Positions 1-11,050 of a stretch of DNA of 64,000 nucleotides are shown here, one piece after another (position 1 is the first letter of the stretch; each line of letters begins with the position of its first letter). Origin of the DNA: Terfezia claveryi (Eukaryota > Ascomycota > Pezizomycetes > Pezizales > Pezizaceae). A model generated the notes under the pieces. That model ran no database searches. It was not told the origin of the DNA and saw only the letters and a program-made list of their open reading frames with translations. Position numbers and translations under genes: made by a program. The stretch spans positions 1-64,000 of the forward strand of contig WHUX01000179.1 of NCBI GenBank assembly GCA_015179025.1, given 5' to 3'.

Positions 1-930
1 GGGTCTCTAATACTAGTAGCTCTGGAACTCCAATACCCCCCCCTAATTCTGGGCTCCAATAGCCGCTTTTATTACCTTTCTTGAGGCATTTTTTAAGCTC
101 TGGAGGAGAGTTCGGATCAGGTGGATCTAGGAATGAGACTAGATCTAGGAGGGCATAAATAAGGTGTATTTGGTTAATTGGATAATAGCTCTCGGAATTG
201 CTTATTTGGGAGATTAGTACCTTGAATTGAGGCCTTCCATTGTTACCATTTTGTATGCTCCACCTTCAGTGCTGGAGGTAGATGCTAGGCATAGGTCTCC
301 TAGTTGTTATAGGCCTATTTGTGCAATATTTGGTGTATAGGTAGAGGGAGTAGCTGTTAGGAGGATAGTTCTTGAAGGGAGGCAGTATTAGAGCTATTGG
401 AGCTTTTAGAGCAATTGGGGACCTCTCCATAGTGATTGAGAATGCTATAGAGGGGCAGGTTGCAGAAGGGGAAGGTGGAGAGTTCAGACTAGCATATATA
501 AAGTAAGTTAGTTAATTCTAAAAATAGTTTATTTTGGAGCACTGTTGTAGATTATATAAATTTTGGTCATATTGGTGGCTGCTGCCCTAGAGGCTATTAT
601 AATATGAATATAGATACTAGAAAATGGCCTTCTAGTTGTCATAGGCTCACCCACTGGATACCTGGCCTATACAAGTGGTTGAGAGAGTAGGGGTGGGTCT
701 TCGGGAAGGTCATGTTGGAAAGGGGAATATTAGTTCTTCAGTTTATCTTGGTAGGATGTGAGCATAACTATATTGTAGAGTGTACTCATTTTCATAGATA
801 TGTATTTAGTCAGAATCATTATACTCATGATATCTTACGAGTTGTAGCTAGAGACACTGTTGCAGGGGGTTTTGCAGGAGTGTGCATTAGATGGTGGCTG
901 CTCACTAGTAGGCTTGCAAGGGTACTACCC
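1..930. repeat. Dispersed repeat copy, about 0.9 kb
   Basis: This stretch is closely similar, in the same orientation, to 62333-63258. Its right half is also similar, inverted, to 39281-39860. The three copies share long runs, for example the GCTCACTAGTAGGCTTGCAA block near position 900. A 73-codon open frame at 712-933 lies inside but is not kept open in the other copies, so I do not call a gene. The element type is not recognised. Confidence 0.8.
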
Positions 931-1453
931 TAGTGGTTGAGAAGGCCAAGAATAGAAGGTAAAAGAAGCTAAGGAATATACTAAAGAATTGAGAAAAGCA
1001 AAAGAGAGAGTTTAGGCTATGCAAGGATATGATGGTGCTAATATAGGACTACAAGAGGAGCAATTTTGAAGAGATTAGATTTTAAGTCTTTGCAATATGT
1101 ATTCTACATGTAGAAGTTAACTAATACCTAATATTTATTGAGGTTTTACAGAATGTATCTATAGCAATCTTCTACCAACAATATAACCTAGTTGGAGTTG
1201 AGGTCGAAGCTATAGTAGATGTCAAGGTCGAGAATGAGGGAGATACTACTAAAGTTAAAGAATTAGCACATCGGGCATAAGTCAGTAGCATTTAGAATTG
1301 TGAAAATTGAATTTTTCTATATAGTTAACTCTAAGGTATTTAAATTTTGTAGGTATCACAGAAGGTTCTTAGGTAGTAACATTTAGTTAACATTCAGAAA
1401 CATCTCAATTCGTTCATATCCTTATTACCAGTCATTACTATATTAAGTATGTA
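931..1453. other. No recognisable feature
   Basis: This is A/T-rich sequence between the dispersed repeat and the NLR-flank relic. I see no long frame, domain or repeat copy elsewhere in the window. Confidence 0.5.
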
Positions 1454-1552
1454 CTATATGTACAACTGCTGATTCTGAAGAAATACAAGATGGCTCTTCC
1501 TTCTGCTTGCATGCCTCAGGACTGTAAACAGAAGAGTACACATCAAGCCTCC
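1454..1552 (-). repeat. NLR upstream-flank relic, left half
   Basis: The sequence matches the region just upstream of NLR-like genes A (about 15910-15990), B (about 25840-25895) and C (about 38535-38612). It is interrupted by Gyp1 and resumes at 7598. No NLR coding sequence remains on its gene-proximal side, so an ancestral unit was probably truncated near 1470. Confidence 0.75.
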
Positions 1553-2045
1553 TGTCACAACCGTCCTTGCTTGGCCGGATTTGAGAGTCAGACAAAATTC
1601 CGTCCGACTCTCATTATTGTTGATTGATATCGTTGTTATCTCTGTTCCTAAGATAAGGGGTCTCGGGAACCTTATTCCTTCCGGTGGCCTTGGCCAGGAA
1701 GGAAGCCTGTATATATAGCTTGCTCTCTCTGCCCTCTCGTTGGATCCCCATCCAACATCTTGTATATCTAATACAGGGCTTTGCTTCTCTCCACGTTGGT
1801 GCATCTCCCTTGTGCACCTCCTCGCCTTGTCTCTGCAGCTCAGCTGCCTCCCTTGACACACGCGGCAACTGCTTCGCATGTCTCGTGTCCCTTGCCCTCT
1901 ACTTCTATTGCCTCTTGCCCTTGCCTCCCGTCTCAGCCTCCCCCTGGTCACACACGTAGCGTTCCTACGTGTGTGTGTATTATCCTAGCCTTGCCCTTGC
2001 CCCGGCGTACCCCTTGGTCGCCTTGCCCCCAGAGCCGTCGTTACA
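1553..2045 (+). repeat. Gyp1 5' LTR
   Basis: It begins TGTCACAACC and ends GTCGTTACA, 493 bases. It contains a TATATATAG box, and downstream of that a hairpin GTTGGAT-CCCC-ATCCAAC. The bases just after the LTR (CTACGTTGGAT) are conserved after the 5' LTR of Gyp2 and Gyp3 and probably include the primer-binding site. I cannot assign the primer tRNA. Confidence 0.93.
1710..1718 (+). promoter_or_regulatory. Putative TATA box of Gyp1 LTR
   Basis: TATATATAG lies in the LTR about 155 bases from its start. The same motif sits at the equivalent place in the Gyp1 3' LTR (7276-7284) and in both Gyp3 LTRs (55314-55322 and 60988-60996). A core promoter is inferred from position only. Confidence 0.55.
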
Positions 2046-2081
2046 CTACGTTGGATATTCTCGACCAACTGGTATGCTGTC

Positions 2082-3266
2082 ATGTTCAGAACCCCTCCAC
2101 CCGCTATCAGGTTTCAAACCTGGAGGAACTCTCCTATACCCTCAGGCCCGAACGAATTGAATGCCTATCGTCGAGAGATCATCGACATCTTTGAGGCCAT
2201 GGATGCCATCGGGGCCGAACTTGGCAATAGCTTGGCCGTGGCAGAATGAAAACTGAGATCCACCGATGAAGAAATCACAGTACTCCAAAACGACCTCGAC
2301 AATGCCACCATCGCTCTGGCCAACGAACGAACCACGATCCAGACCCTCAACCGCGCTATGGCCGCTATGTCAGCAACCCCACCCTCCGCACCAGCCACCA
2401 AAACCGAAAGTATTCCAACCCCCCCCAAATTCAATAGGGATAGGGCTCGCCTCCAAGCCTGGAAGAACTCGGTAAACCTCAAACTCAATGGGGACTCAGC
2501 CAGATTCCCATTCGAGCAACATCGATTGGCTTATGTCTTTGCCCTGCTGGAGGGCAAAGCAGTAGATCAAATCCAGCCATATATCCTTGAGACTAGGATT
2601 AAGCTTGATAACATCCCAGCACTCTTCGCTATCCTGGATATGGCTTTTGGGGACCCTGATGCAGTGGGCACTGCTAGTCGAGCCCTCCGGGCCCTAAAAC
2701 AACTCAACTCGGACCTATCCACATATGTGGCGGAGTTCTCAAAACTGGCCGCGGATGTACTATGGAATGATCAGGCCAAGTTCGAACAATTTCAGGAGGG
2801 ACTTAGCAATGAACTGCAACAAGCCATGGTTACCCTCCCCGAGGTTGGGACCCTCGGCGAATTGATTGACCAGGCTTCTCGGGTGGAGCAGCGGATGTTC
2901 CGGCTTCGTCACTACCCTAACCTTCCGCCCAGCCATCCATACACCCCAACAACAGCAGCCCCAGCAACAAACCACCTCGACTCTAGCCCCTGCCAATAAA
3001 GCAGCTCACCCCTCGCTCGTGGCTGGCAGACCAGCCCCCATGGACCTATCCGCGGGCAGGCCCCGCCTGACCCAAGAAGAGAGGGAACGCCGCCAGAATA
3101 ATGGGCTATGCATAGCCTGTGGGAAGGCTGACCACTTCATTATGGCCTTCCCCTTCAAAAAAACCGCTCCCTGGCTGTCCATGCCATCTCCGACCACCCA
3201 GCCAACGCCCCAGAACCTAGGATTGTAGAGGTGGACGAGTCGTGAAAAGCCCTGTCCCTTGCCTAG
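2082..3266 (+). pseudogene. Gyp1 gag (capsid and zinc knuckle), broken
   Basis: Translation from the ATG at 2082 matches the gag start of Gyp2. A TGA at 2247 interrupts it where Gyp2 has CGA (Arg). The capsid core (PPKFN, then LQAWKNSVNLKL and LEGKAVDQIQ) is open from about 2358 to 2999. A frameshift between about 2905 and 2999 moves the reading to the frame that carries the CCHC knuckle near 3108. There the last cysteine is replaced (CIACGK..DHFIMAFPF), so the knuckle is probably inactive. The gag product would normally package element RNA in cytoplasmic particles. Confident as a pseudogene. Confidence 0.9.
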
Positions 3267-3300
3267 TTACTGACACTAGCAAGGGACCTGCCCAAGCCAC

Positions 3301-6300
3301 TTATCTCTGTCTGCATTTTCTGTGTCTTCTGCCTCTGTTTTTGACGAGTCTCGCTTGTTCGGCGAGCATTTTGTTGTATCTATCTCTCTCAAAATCAATG
3401 ATAGAACAATCACCACGTCAGCCCTTATAGATTGCAGAGCTTCAGGAATTGCATTCATTGACCAGGCCTTTGTCAGTAAATTCTCTATACCCATGTCCAA
3501 GCTTAAAACCCCTCGTGTCCTGGATGTCATCGACGGTCGACCTATTTCCTCTGAGGATATCACCGATATTGCGTGCATGCCTGCTCAGGTCGGGGATCAC
3601 TCCGAAGCCCTCCCGATGTTTGTGACAAAGCTCAAGTATCCGATTGTCCTCGGAATCCCCTGGCTTAGAATGCATGATGTATCGGTCAGCTTCGGCTCCT
3701 ATACCCTGCAGTTCAACAGCCAGTATTGCAAAAAACACTGCGGAATCCGAAGGCCACCGTTACTGGGCTATGTGCCTTGCCACCCCCATTCCCCCTGTGC
3801 CCCTGATGTCCCTGGCCTCCAAAAACCTCTGAATGTTAGCTTTATGGGGCAGGGGCTTTCGCTTACCTTACTAGAAGGCACAAACTGAAGGCTCATGCCC
3901 TGTCTATACACGAGGTGAACCTGGAGATTAATAAGACATAGTCGAAAGAGGAGTGGAAGTCCATGGTACCGGATGAATACCACGAATTCATCGACCTGTT
4001 CTTGGAGAAGGCCGCAGAAAAGCTCGCACCCCACTGGCCATATAACCATACTATTCTGCTGATAGAGGGTAAGACCCCCCCCTATGGGCCCCTCTACGGA
4101 ATGTCCTGGTTGGAGCTGGAAGCGTTGAAGAAATACTTGGAGGAAAACCTCAACAAGAGCTTTATTCACCACAGCTCCTCACCAGCAGGTGCTCCAGTGC
4201 TTTTCATGAAGAAGTCGGATGGCTCCCTTTGGTTGTGTGTTGATTATCGTGGCCTGAACGAAATAACAGTCAAAAACAGATACCCTCTACCTCTGATCCA
4301 GGAGATATTAGCCAGGCTTTCCAAGGCGAAATGGTTTACCAAATTGGACTTGCGAGGGGCGTACAACCTGGTATGGATCGCCAAAGGGGAGGAGTGGAAA
4401 ACGGCCTTCCAGACACGTTACGGCCACTTCGAGTACAATGTCATGCCCTTTGGCCTAACCAATGCCCCTGCCTCCTTCCAGCACTTCATCAATGACACCT
4501 TACGGGACTTTTGGATGTGTTCTGCACGACTTACCTTGATGATATCTTGATTTATTCAGACACCCTAGCAGAGCACAAGATTCATGTCCGGCAGGTATTG
4601 GAGAAACTGAAGCAAGCTGGGTTGTACCTCAAGCCCGAGAAATGCGAGTTCCATGTGCAGGAGGTTAAGTATCTAGAGTTGATCATCACCACAGAAGGTA
4701 TTAGAATGGACCCTGCCAAGGTCACTGCCGTTCAGGAATGGGAAATCCCAGCAAATCTCAAAGATGTCCAGGCCTTCCTGGGATTTGCCAACTTTTACCA
4801 ACGGTTCATTCTAGGATATTCCAAGATCGTGGCCCCCCTCACAGCCCTGACCAAAAAGGACCGGCGATTCCACTAGAGTCCAGAAGCCCAATCTGCCTTC
4901 CAGAACCTCAAGAAAGCCTTCTACTTAGCACTCATACTAGCTCACTTTGATCCCGATAGCGAGTGTATCGTGGAAACAGATGTCTCTGACTATGTCTCCG
5001 CCGGAATCCTGTTCCAGTATATCAATGGAGTCCTCCACCCAGTGGCCTATTTCTCCAAAAAGCACTCTCCGGCGGAGTGTAATTACGAGATCTATAATAA
5101 GGAATAAATGGCCATCGTCCGAGCTTTTGAGGAATGGAGGCCTCACCTGGAGTCAGCCAAGGAGATTATCGAGGTGTTGTCCAATCATAAGAACATTGAG
5201 TATTTCACCACCACCAAACTGCTTAACCGACGGCAGGCCAGGTGGTCGGAGTTCTTATCTCGGTTCAACTTCAAGATCAAATACCGGCCAGGCAAGGCTG
5301 GTGGGAAACCGGACGCCTTGACTAGGAGATCAGGTGACCTCCCTAAAGGGGGGGATGAAAGGCTAAAATACCAAAATCAGGTAGTATTGAAGCCCGAAAA
5401 CCTTGATCTGGCAGCCAATGTTCTAGCTGATGCTGATGCGGAAGCTGAGGCTGAGGCTGTCGGGGAAGCCAACCTCCGACAACTAGTGAGACAGGCTTAC
5501 GAAGGAGACCCCCTGGTCAGAGAGATCATCGCTGCAGTGGATTCCGGCCAGCACCGCCACCCCAAGATTTCCCTGGCCGAGTGTACAGTACAGGAGGGCC
5601 TCCTCTATCACCTCGAACGGCTCTATGTACTGGAAGCTGGAGGGTTACGCCTAAGGCTGATCAAGGAACACCACGATACCCTGGTAGCGGGTCACCCTGA
5701 AGTGGCAAAGACGTTAGAGCTCCTGGCTAGGGAATACACCTGGATTGACCAGCGGAAGGACGTGGAGCGGTACGTACGGAACTGCCATGTTTGCAAGCAT
5801 GCTAAGCCAATCCACCACGCCCCATATGGCACCTTGAAGCCCCTGGACATCCCAGATCGGCCGTGGCTGCACTTGACTATGGACTTCGTAACAGGGTTGC
5901 CAGAAGATTCGGGTTCAACGCCATCTTGATGGTGGTAGATCGGTTGACGAAGATGAGGCATGTTATACCTTGCCGGGATACCTGCTCTGCCCCAGAGTTA
6001 GCCAATCTCTACCTCAACAATGTATTCCGATACCATGGCCTTCCTGAGTCGATCGTATCCGACCATGGCCCTCAGTTTACCTCAGAATTCTGGCAAGCCT
6101 TCTGCGAACTTCTGGGGATCAAAGTATGCCTGTCAACGGCATATCACCCCCAGACGGACGGCCAATTGGAGAGGATGAATGCCATTATGGAGCAATATCT
6201 GCGAGCCTTTGTCAATTACCAGTAGGATAACTGGGTTTTGTTACTGGCCACCTGCGAATTCACCGCGAACAACCAGTTCTCGAAATCCTCCAAAACCTCC

Positions 6301-6943
6301 CCTTTCCTGGCTAATTACAGTTAGCACCCCCGGTTTGTGGATGCCCTGGCGCCCCTGCAAAAAGCCCACCTCCCAGCTAAGGAGTTTGCAGTTGGAATCG
6401 CTGAACTCCACCATACCCTAAAAGCCGAGCTGGGATATGCGCAAGCCCGGCAAGCTGAGTATACCAATGGATCACGGTTGCCAGCCCCCAGATATCAGCC
6501 AGGAGACAAGGTGTGGCTTTCCAGCCGGCACTTCCGAACAAATGCCCCTCCCGCAAGCTGGATCATAAATTCCTGGGACCCTTTGAGATATTGGCAGCTG
6601 TGGGAACTCACGCCTATCGATTGAGGTTTCCCAAAGATATCAAACGGCACCCAGTTGTTCATGTCTCCGAGATCAAGCCCGCTGCGATGACCCTCTCACA
6701 GGACAGAAACACTCCCCACTCCCTCCAGTGGTTATCGAAGGGGAAGAGGAATGGGAGGTAGAGGAAGTGCTAGACTCGCGGAAGAGGTACGGGCATCTGC
6801 AGTACAAGGTTAAGTGGCTAGGGGACAAGGAGGCGACCTGGAAACCCGCCGAAGATCTGGAAAATGCACAGGACTTGGTCGCCCTATTCCACCAGCGTTA
6901 CCCCGAAGCCCCGCCCCGCCCCATGATGTTCTTGTCATCCTAG
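3301..6943 (+). pseudogene. Gyp1 pol: PR-RT-RNaseH-IN-chromodomain, broken
   Basis: Domains run in order. The protease has its active-site region changed to ALIDCRASG, against ALIDCGASG in Gyp3. Reverse transcriptase starts near 3960 and has YLDDILIYS at about 4531, after a frameshift near 4510-4530. A TAG at about 4874 replaces Trp. RNase H follows ([16 protein letters not shown]), with a TAA near 5105. The integrase HHCC region (HHDTLVAGHPEVA ... CHVC) is at about 5670-5800. After a frameshift near 5915 comes the DDE core (MDFVTG, SDHGPQF, QLERMN), with a TAG at 6223. The chromodomain (VEEVLDSRKRYGHLQYKVKW) is at about 6750-6870. The enzyme would copy RNA to DNA and integrate it; the chromodomain is known to target heterochromatin. 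Confidence 0.93.
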
Positions 6944-7106
6944 AATTGGTTATTAGGGTTGTTATTGTCGTAGTTATTGTTGGTACATACTTCCGGCATT
7001 GGGGTTATGTTATGGGTTATTGGTTACTCGTCCGCCTTGTTTGTTTGTTTGTTTGTTTTTGCCTTGCCTTTTTCGCCTTGCTTTTCGTCGCTGGGGCTCC
7101 GAGCCT

Positions 7107-7119
7107 AAAGGGGGGATAG
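7107..7119 (+). other. Polypurine tract of Gyp1
   Basis: AAAGGGGGGATAG lies immediately before the 3' LTR. The same tract precedes the Gyp3 3' LTR (60818-60830) and, on the minus strand, the Gyp2 3' LTR (41214-41226). It is the expected plus-strand primer. Confidence 0.85.
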
Positions 7120-7597
7120 TGTCACAACCGTCCTTACCTGGCCGGGTTTGAGAGTCAGATGAAATTCCGTCCGACTCTCGTTATTGTTGATTGATATCGT
7201 TGTTATCTCTGTTCCCGAGATAAAGGGTCTCGGAACCTTATTCCTTCCGGTGGCCTTGGCCAGAAAGGAAGCCTGTATATATAGCTTGCTTTCTCCGCCC
7301 TCTCTTGATCCCAACGTCTTGTATATCCAATACAGGGCTTTGCTTCTCTCCACGTTGGTGCATCTCCCTTGTGCACCTCCTCCCTTGTCTCTGCAGCCCA
7401 GCTGCCTCCCTTACACACCAGCAACTGCTTTAGTGTCTCGTTCCCTTGCCCTCTGCCTCTCTTGCCTCTTGCACTTGCCTCCCATCTCAGCCTCCCCCTA
7501 GTCACACATGTAGTGTTCCTACGTATGTGTGTTATCCTAGCCTTGCCCTTGCCCCGGCATACCCCTTGGTCGCCTTGCCTCCAGAGCCATCATTACA
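7120..7597 (+). repeat. Gyp1 3' LTR
   Basis: This is a 478-base copy of the 5' LTR with visible substitutions and small deletions, including loss of part of the GGATCCCCATCC hairpin. It ends CATTACA and is followed by the CCTCC target duplication. The divergence between LTRs suggests the insertion is not recent. Confidence 0.93.
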
Positions 7598-7730
7598 CCT
7601 CCCAAGAACCTAAGTCATGAATTCCTATATCGACAAGTTATATATATACAAGGATCTTACTTATAAGCAGCACTACTCGCAAATAAAAAATAGTTGTACT
7701 ATTCAGCCATAAATTCAACCTAGTACTAGT
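7598..7730 (-). repeat. NLR upstream-flank relic, right half
   Basis: It continues the flank interrupted at 1552. The CAAGAACCTAAGTCATGAAT region aligns with about 15993, 25903 and 38615, and the following part aligns best with the flank of gene C. Confidence 0.75.
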
Positions 7731-8161
7731 TGGAGCAACCTTGCAGAGATTTGGTAGTGATTTTAGTATAATAGACAACTTAAAATCTTGCCTATTTAGT
7801 ATACTATGTATAGATTTTTTGTGTCAATGAAGGTGTGGTTTGTTTACCCATAGGTATAATGAAGCTTCTCTAAATGACAGTATTAGGATGACTATAGTAG
7901 GCAGATCCTGCGATTAGGACTCACAGTTGTTGCACATAGGTCAAAAGATTGATTGGGTAGATATAAGTAGATGTAGGTCTCATTTAGTCTTTTTTCTTGC
8001 ATACCTCTTCACTACTTGCCATCCCAGAGGTTTACATACATGAGGTCTCTCATATAATCATTTCAATTCACATTGACTCATCTATTTCTCACCACCTAGT
8101 CCTGCACATAAGCGGGTTAACATGTGACTAATCCCTCAGCGTTGGCCGAGTATTTCCTACA
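7731..8161 (-). repeat. Ty1/copia LTR, apparent solo copy
   Basis: Read on the minus strand it starts TGTAGGAAATACTCGG and ends near GCTCCA. Related LTRs lie at 17782-18290 and 28167-32125. Those two are followed by a purine tract and copia pol sequence, which is missing here, so this is probably a solo or truncated LTR. The left boundary is approximate, and I found no target duplication. Confidence 0.7.
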
Positions 8162-8433
8162 GTACAACAGTATATCCCCTCAGGTTGCATGATAACAGGT
8201 GGGGTTTCCTGCCTCTTTACTAAATCGATGCATCTCTTCCCACCATTTTCTAGACACCCATCCCATCAACAAGGTCAAAAATGCCATGCAGACTTTCTCC
8301 CCCATCGTAATCGGATTCTACCTCAAATTCCTCAATCCCGTAAAATTCAACTGTCGTCACCAAACTCAAAATCCGTACAAACAATAGGCAACGAAGCCTA
8401 AAATAAGAAAATAAGAATAAAAATAACAGAACA
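8162..8433. other. No recognisable feature
   Basis: Short frames on both strands resemble no family I know. If the adjacent minus-strand gene is real, this would include its 3' untranslated region. Confidence 0.4.
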
Positions 8434-8848
8434 TCACTTTGCCTTTCCGCCATCGATGACAATTTGTATAGTATCTGCGAACTCAAAGAATGGCTTGGAG
8501 GGAATGTCTACATGCATATTTGTTCCCTCATTCACCCCAACTTCCTCCTCACACCCTACCCCATCCCATTCAATATAAACCCTATCCGTGACTATCAACT
8601 ATGCAAACCCATCCCAAGGTCAGAAACGTTGCGCCGATCATTATATATAGTTATTGATGCTTTACCGAGTAATCATTGCTGTTATCCTCCACTCAGTTCA
8701 GCTGGTGCTGCTGCTCATTAAAATACATTAATACTCATATCAAAAAGGTCAAAACCAGTTGACTGGTCCACAGCATTACTTTAATCCGCATACTACTTCT
8801 AAGATTAGGCTGCTGCTGGCCGCCATGTAACTGCTCCTTCTGGCGCAT
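8434..8848 (-). CDS. Hypothetical small spliced gene
   Basis: This is a tentative model of 81 codons in three exons: 8848-8794, 8691-8666 and 8598-8434. The strongest part is exon 3, which reads an acidic peptide with the end FFEFADTIQIVIDGGKAK and then TGA. It is preceded by a good intron (donor GTAAAG, branch-like TTCTGACC, acceptor CATAG, 67 bases). The first intron (donor GTATGC, acceptor CTGAG) is weaker. I recognise no domain, and no copy exists elsewhere in the window, which is unusual for this repeat-rich region. It could equally be a decayed fragment or the end of a larger gene. Confidence 0.3.
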
Positions 8849-9305
8849 AGCTCTAGGTAATTAAAAGAATAAAACAAATGCAAGGAAGGTTTTGGTAAAA
8901 CGAGATAACCTGGTTCAATGGAAGGTTAGGCATCTACCTTGACAGCGCATCACCAATATTGGAGCTCTCACACACCTTGGGCCGTCAAGGGATATACATG
9001 ACGGTAGAAGTAAAGAATTTACCACTGCGTCATGCCTACTGTCAGTTTATATACGCATTGGATTCATGAATCGGTCAGAACATGTGATAATAGCCATTGA
9101 ACTGTAGTGAAAACCGGCATAGGCTTTACTTGAAAGTTTTTTTTTATCTTTAATATCTATTCAAGTTAAACTAACATGGGAAGTGGCCGCATCCCCGAAA
9201 ATGGGTCCGGTGGATTATCAAGCCTCAGGACAGTGCCTGACCCCCACCCCTGAAGGACTTCTGAATTAGATACATAGATACCACCCTCCACCCCTTTAAC
9301 CCTTG
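8849..9305. other. Unassigned sequence with a short repeat at its end
   Basis: Most of this stretch shows nothing. Its last part, from about 9205, has a CCACCCCTGAAGGA...CTCCACCCCTTTAACCC block that recurs near 19345 and 32500. It may be the edge of the LINE relic or of the duplicated intergenic unit. Confidence 0.4.
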
Positions 9306-10540
9306 ACCCGCAGGAGTTGGGATGGAGGGTGCAGAGAGACTGGGAGGAGGAGTTCGAAAAGCTCCAGTACCAGGCCTCGAAGAAGTGTGTTAATGCGACA
9401 CATGGGTCGGGAAGAGAGCTGGTCAGCCAGATTGTAGGAGTCGAGTCAGGAGATCTCTGGAGGACAAGTGCGGGGAAGAACGAGGAGATGGGGAGATCTT
9501 GGGATGACTTCAGCAAACCATACCAGCAAGACGACAAATTCACTTTAGTGATGACGGCGATTCTAAGCAAGGCAGGATGCTTGAGGGAGGAGGGGAATGA
9601 AATGCTGAGCCTGGGAGGGAATTCCCGGTTACAGATATACCTGTTATTGATTCGGGGTTGACAAGGGATGCGGAGCCAGATTGTTGGGTGAGGAAGATCG
9701 AGGAGGTAAAAGAGGATGCAGTGGTGGTTTATTCAGACGTTAGCAGGAGTGAGGAGGGAAGAGTCGGAGGTGACTGGTGTGTTCAGAGGGGGGAAAGTCC
9801 AAAGGAAGTGTAGGACTAGGGAAGCTATGTACGGATGGAGGGGTTGCTGGCTTGAGAAAATCCGTGGCAGGCTCCTCATTCAGTCAGGTTCGCAAGTAGT
9901 GGAGGTCAAGAAGAAGCAGGATGTACTAGGACCAGGGGCAGTCAGATTCTGCTGGGCTAAGGCACATGTGGGCATTCCCGGCAATGAACGAGCGAACGTC
10001 CTGGCAAAAGCAGGAGCAGAGGACCCCTACTCATCACAACCTCTGATTACGGAGGGGGGTCCAAAGCAAGAGTGGAAAGGGAGGAGGGTGGCTAAAAGGA
10101 GGGTGGTAGGAGCAGGTGGTGGCAGAGTGGTAAGGTGGGAGAGAAAGGAGCGGGTTAACTACGTCCATTGCAAAAACCGGCAAGGGAAACCTCCAATCCT
10201 GGCGCAACAAGCTGGTAGCCGTGAGGCCGCATGCCGCTCTTGTATGTAGAAAAATACAAATGGATTTAAAAAAAAAAAAAAAAAAAAGCTGGATGACACA
10301 GTTGATCCAACATGCCGGACATGCGGTCGATATGTGAAAACAGGCAGGCACGTAGCCCTGGTGTGCACACGCGGGGAAGGAATCGGCAGGAGGTAGAGCA
10401 ACCGGGAAGAAATAGATGAGCGGGAAAGGTGGTTGAAGAAGGTGAAGGACGGAGGGAAGGAGTACACTGTGGAGAATTTCAAATATCTTGCAGCAACAAT
10501 CCTTTCCGGAAATTTTACTAACACCGCTACAACTTAGCTT
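9306..10540 (+). pseudogene. Tad-like LINE ORF2, 3' fragment (RT thumb, RNase H, zinc finger)
   Basis: On the plus strand the segment near 9330-9450 reads KCVNATHGS..ELVSQIVGVES, typical of the region after the RT core in fungal LINE ORF2. At about 9940-10020 it reads VRFCWAKAHVGIPGNERAN, an RNase H signature. After a 20-base A run at about 10268 comes a C-terminal zinc-binding segment (CRTCG ... H ... VC, in a shifted frame near 10310-10370). Stops and frameshifts break it repeatedly, and the 5' part including the RT catalytic core is missing. The family is a target-primed non-LTR retrotransposon. Confidence 0.8.
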
Positions 10541-11050
10541 TAGATACGGACTTGACCCAAGATGCGGTCTCTCGCCATAATTTGAATACGGCACAGAATT
10601 ATTTTTTTTTAAAAAGTATTAGCTCTGATTTTCTGCACTAAGGCCTAAGAGCAGACCTACCATTACTTATGTACTGAACGACAAAGTACCAATCAAGTCA
10701 ACTCTTGCATCACTTATAAGAAATGCTACAGGAATACAGCCGCATATCAGTAGATAAATTCATGTGATCATATTCGATACTATAGAAATATATACTTGCA
10801 AAGGTTCGTTCATAAAGAGTCGGAAATAAATAAATACATCAGTATAGGAATACAGTACTCAGGATTGTGAGACATAGCTTTGACTAGCACTACTGATACC
10901 TTCACCGCCACCAGAACGTCGACGCTCGTGGCATCTGCCACCAACGAAGAAGCTGGTACAATGTTGCCTACACATCACGTTGATCAATCCGCAACCGCAC
11001 AACAACCTCATGCAGCCAATGAGGGGGGTGTGCGCCCATATAGTCCATCC
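10541..11050. repeat. Shared 3' flank of the NLR genes
   Basis: Sequence around GCTTGACCCAAGATG, TTTTCTGCACTAAGGCC and CTTGCAAAGGTTCGTTC recurs downstream of gene B (20220-20520). A shorter version lies downstream of gene C (33720-33800). The part next to the stop codon also holds a frame-shifted ankyrin remnant (about 10985-11050) beyond the gene A stop. It probably includes the 3' untranslated region. Confidence 0.65.

Larger units (their letters stand above)
1553..7597 (+). mobile_element. Ty3/gypsy chromovirus Gyp1, decayed full-length copy
   Basis: This is a complete LTR retrotransposon by structure: TG...CA LTRs, gag, pol ending in a chromodomain, a polypurine tract before the 3' LTR, and a 5-bp target duplication CCTCC (1548-1552 and 7598-7602). 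The flanks join into a sequence that exists uninterrupted near 15990, 25900 and 38610, which confirms the boundaries. The order PR-RT-RNase H-IN-chromodomain is that of chromoviruses. Stops and frameshifts in gag and pol make it non-autonomous. It is the same family as Gyp3 and a relative of Gyp2. Confidence 0.95.

Noticed and set aside
712..933. 73-codon frame in the first repeat
   Set aside because: The copy at 62333-63258 has this frame broken and no domain is seen.
1454..1951. 165-codon minus-strand frame over the Gyp1 LTR (and similar frames over other LTRs)
   Set aside because: It runs across the LTR boundary and is not kept in the second LTR, so it is a chance frame.
7731..8161. Target duplication for the copia solo LTR
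   Set aside because: The five bases on each side (CTAGT and GTACA) do not match, and the left edge is uncertain.
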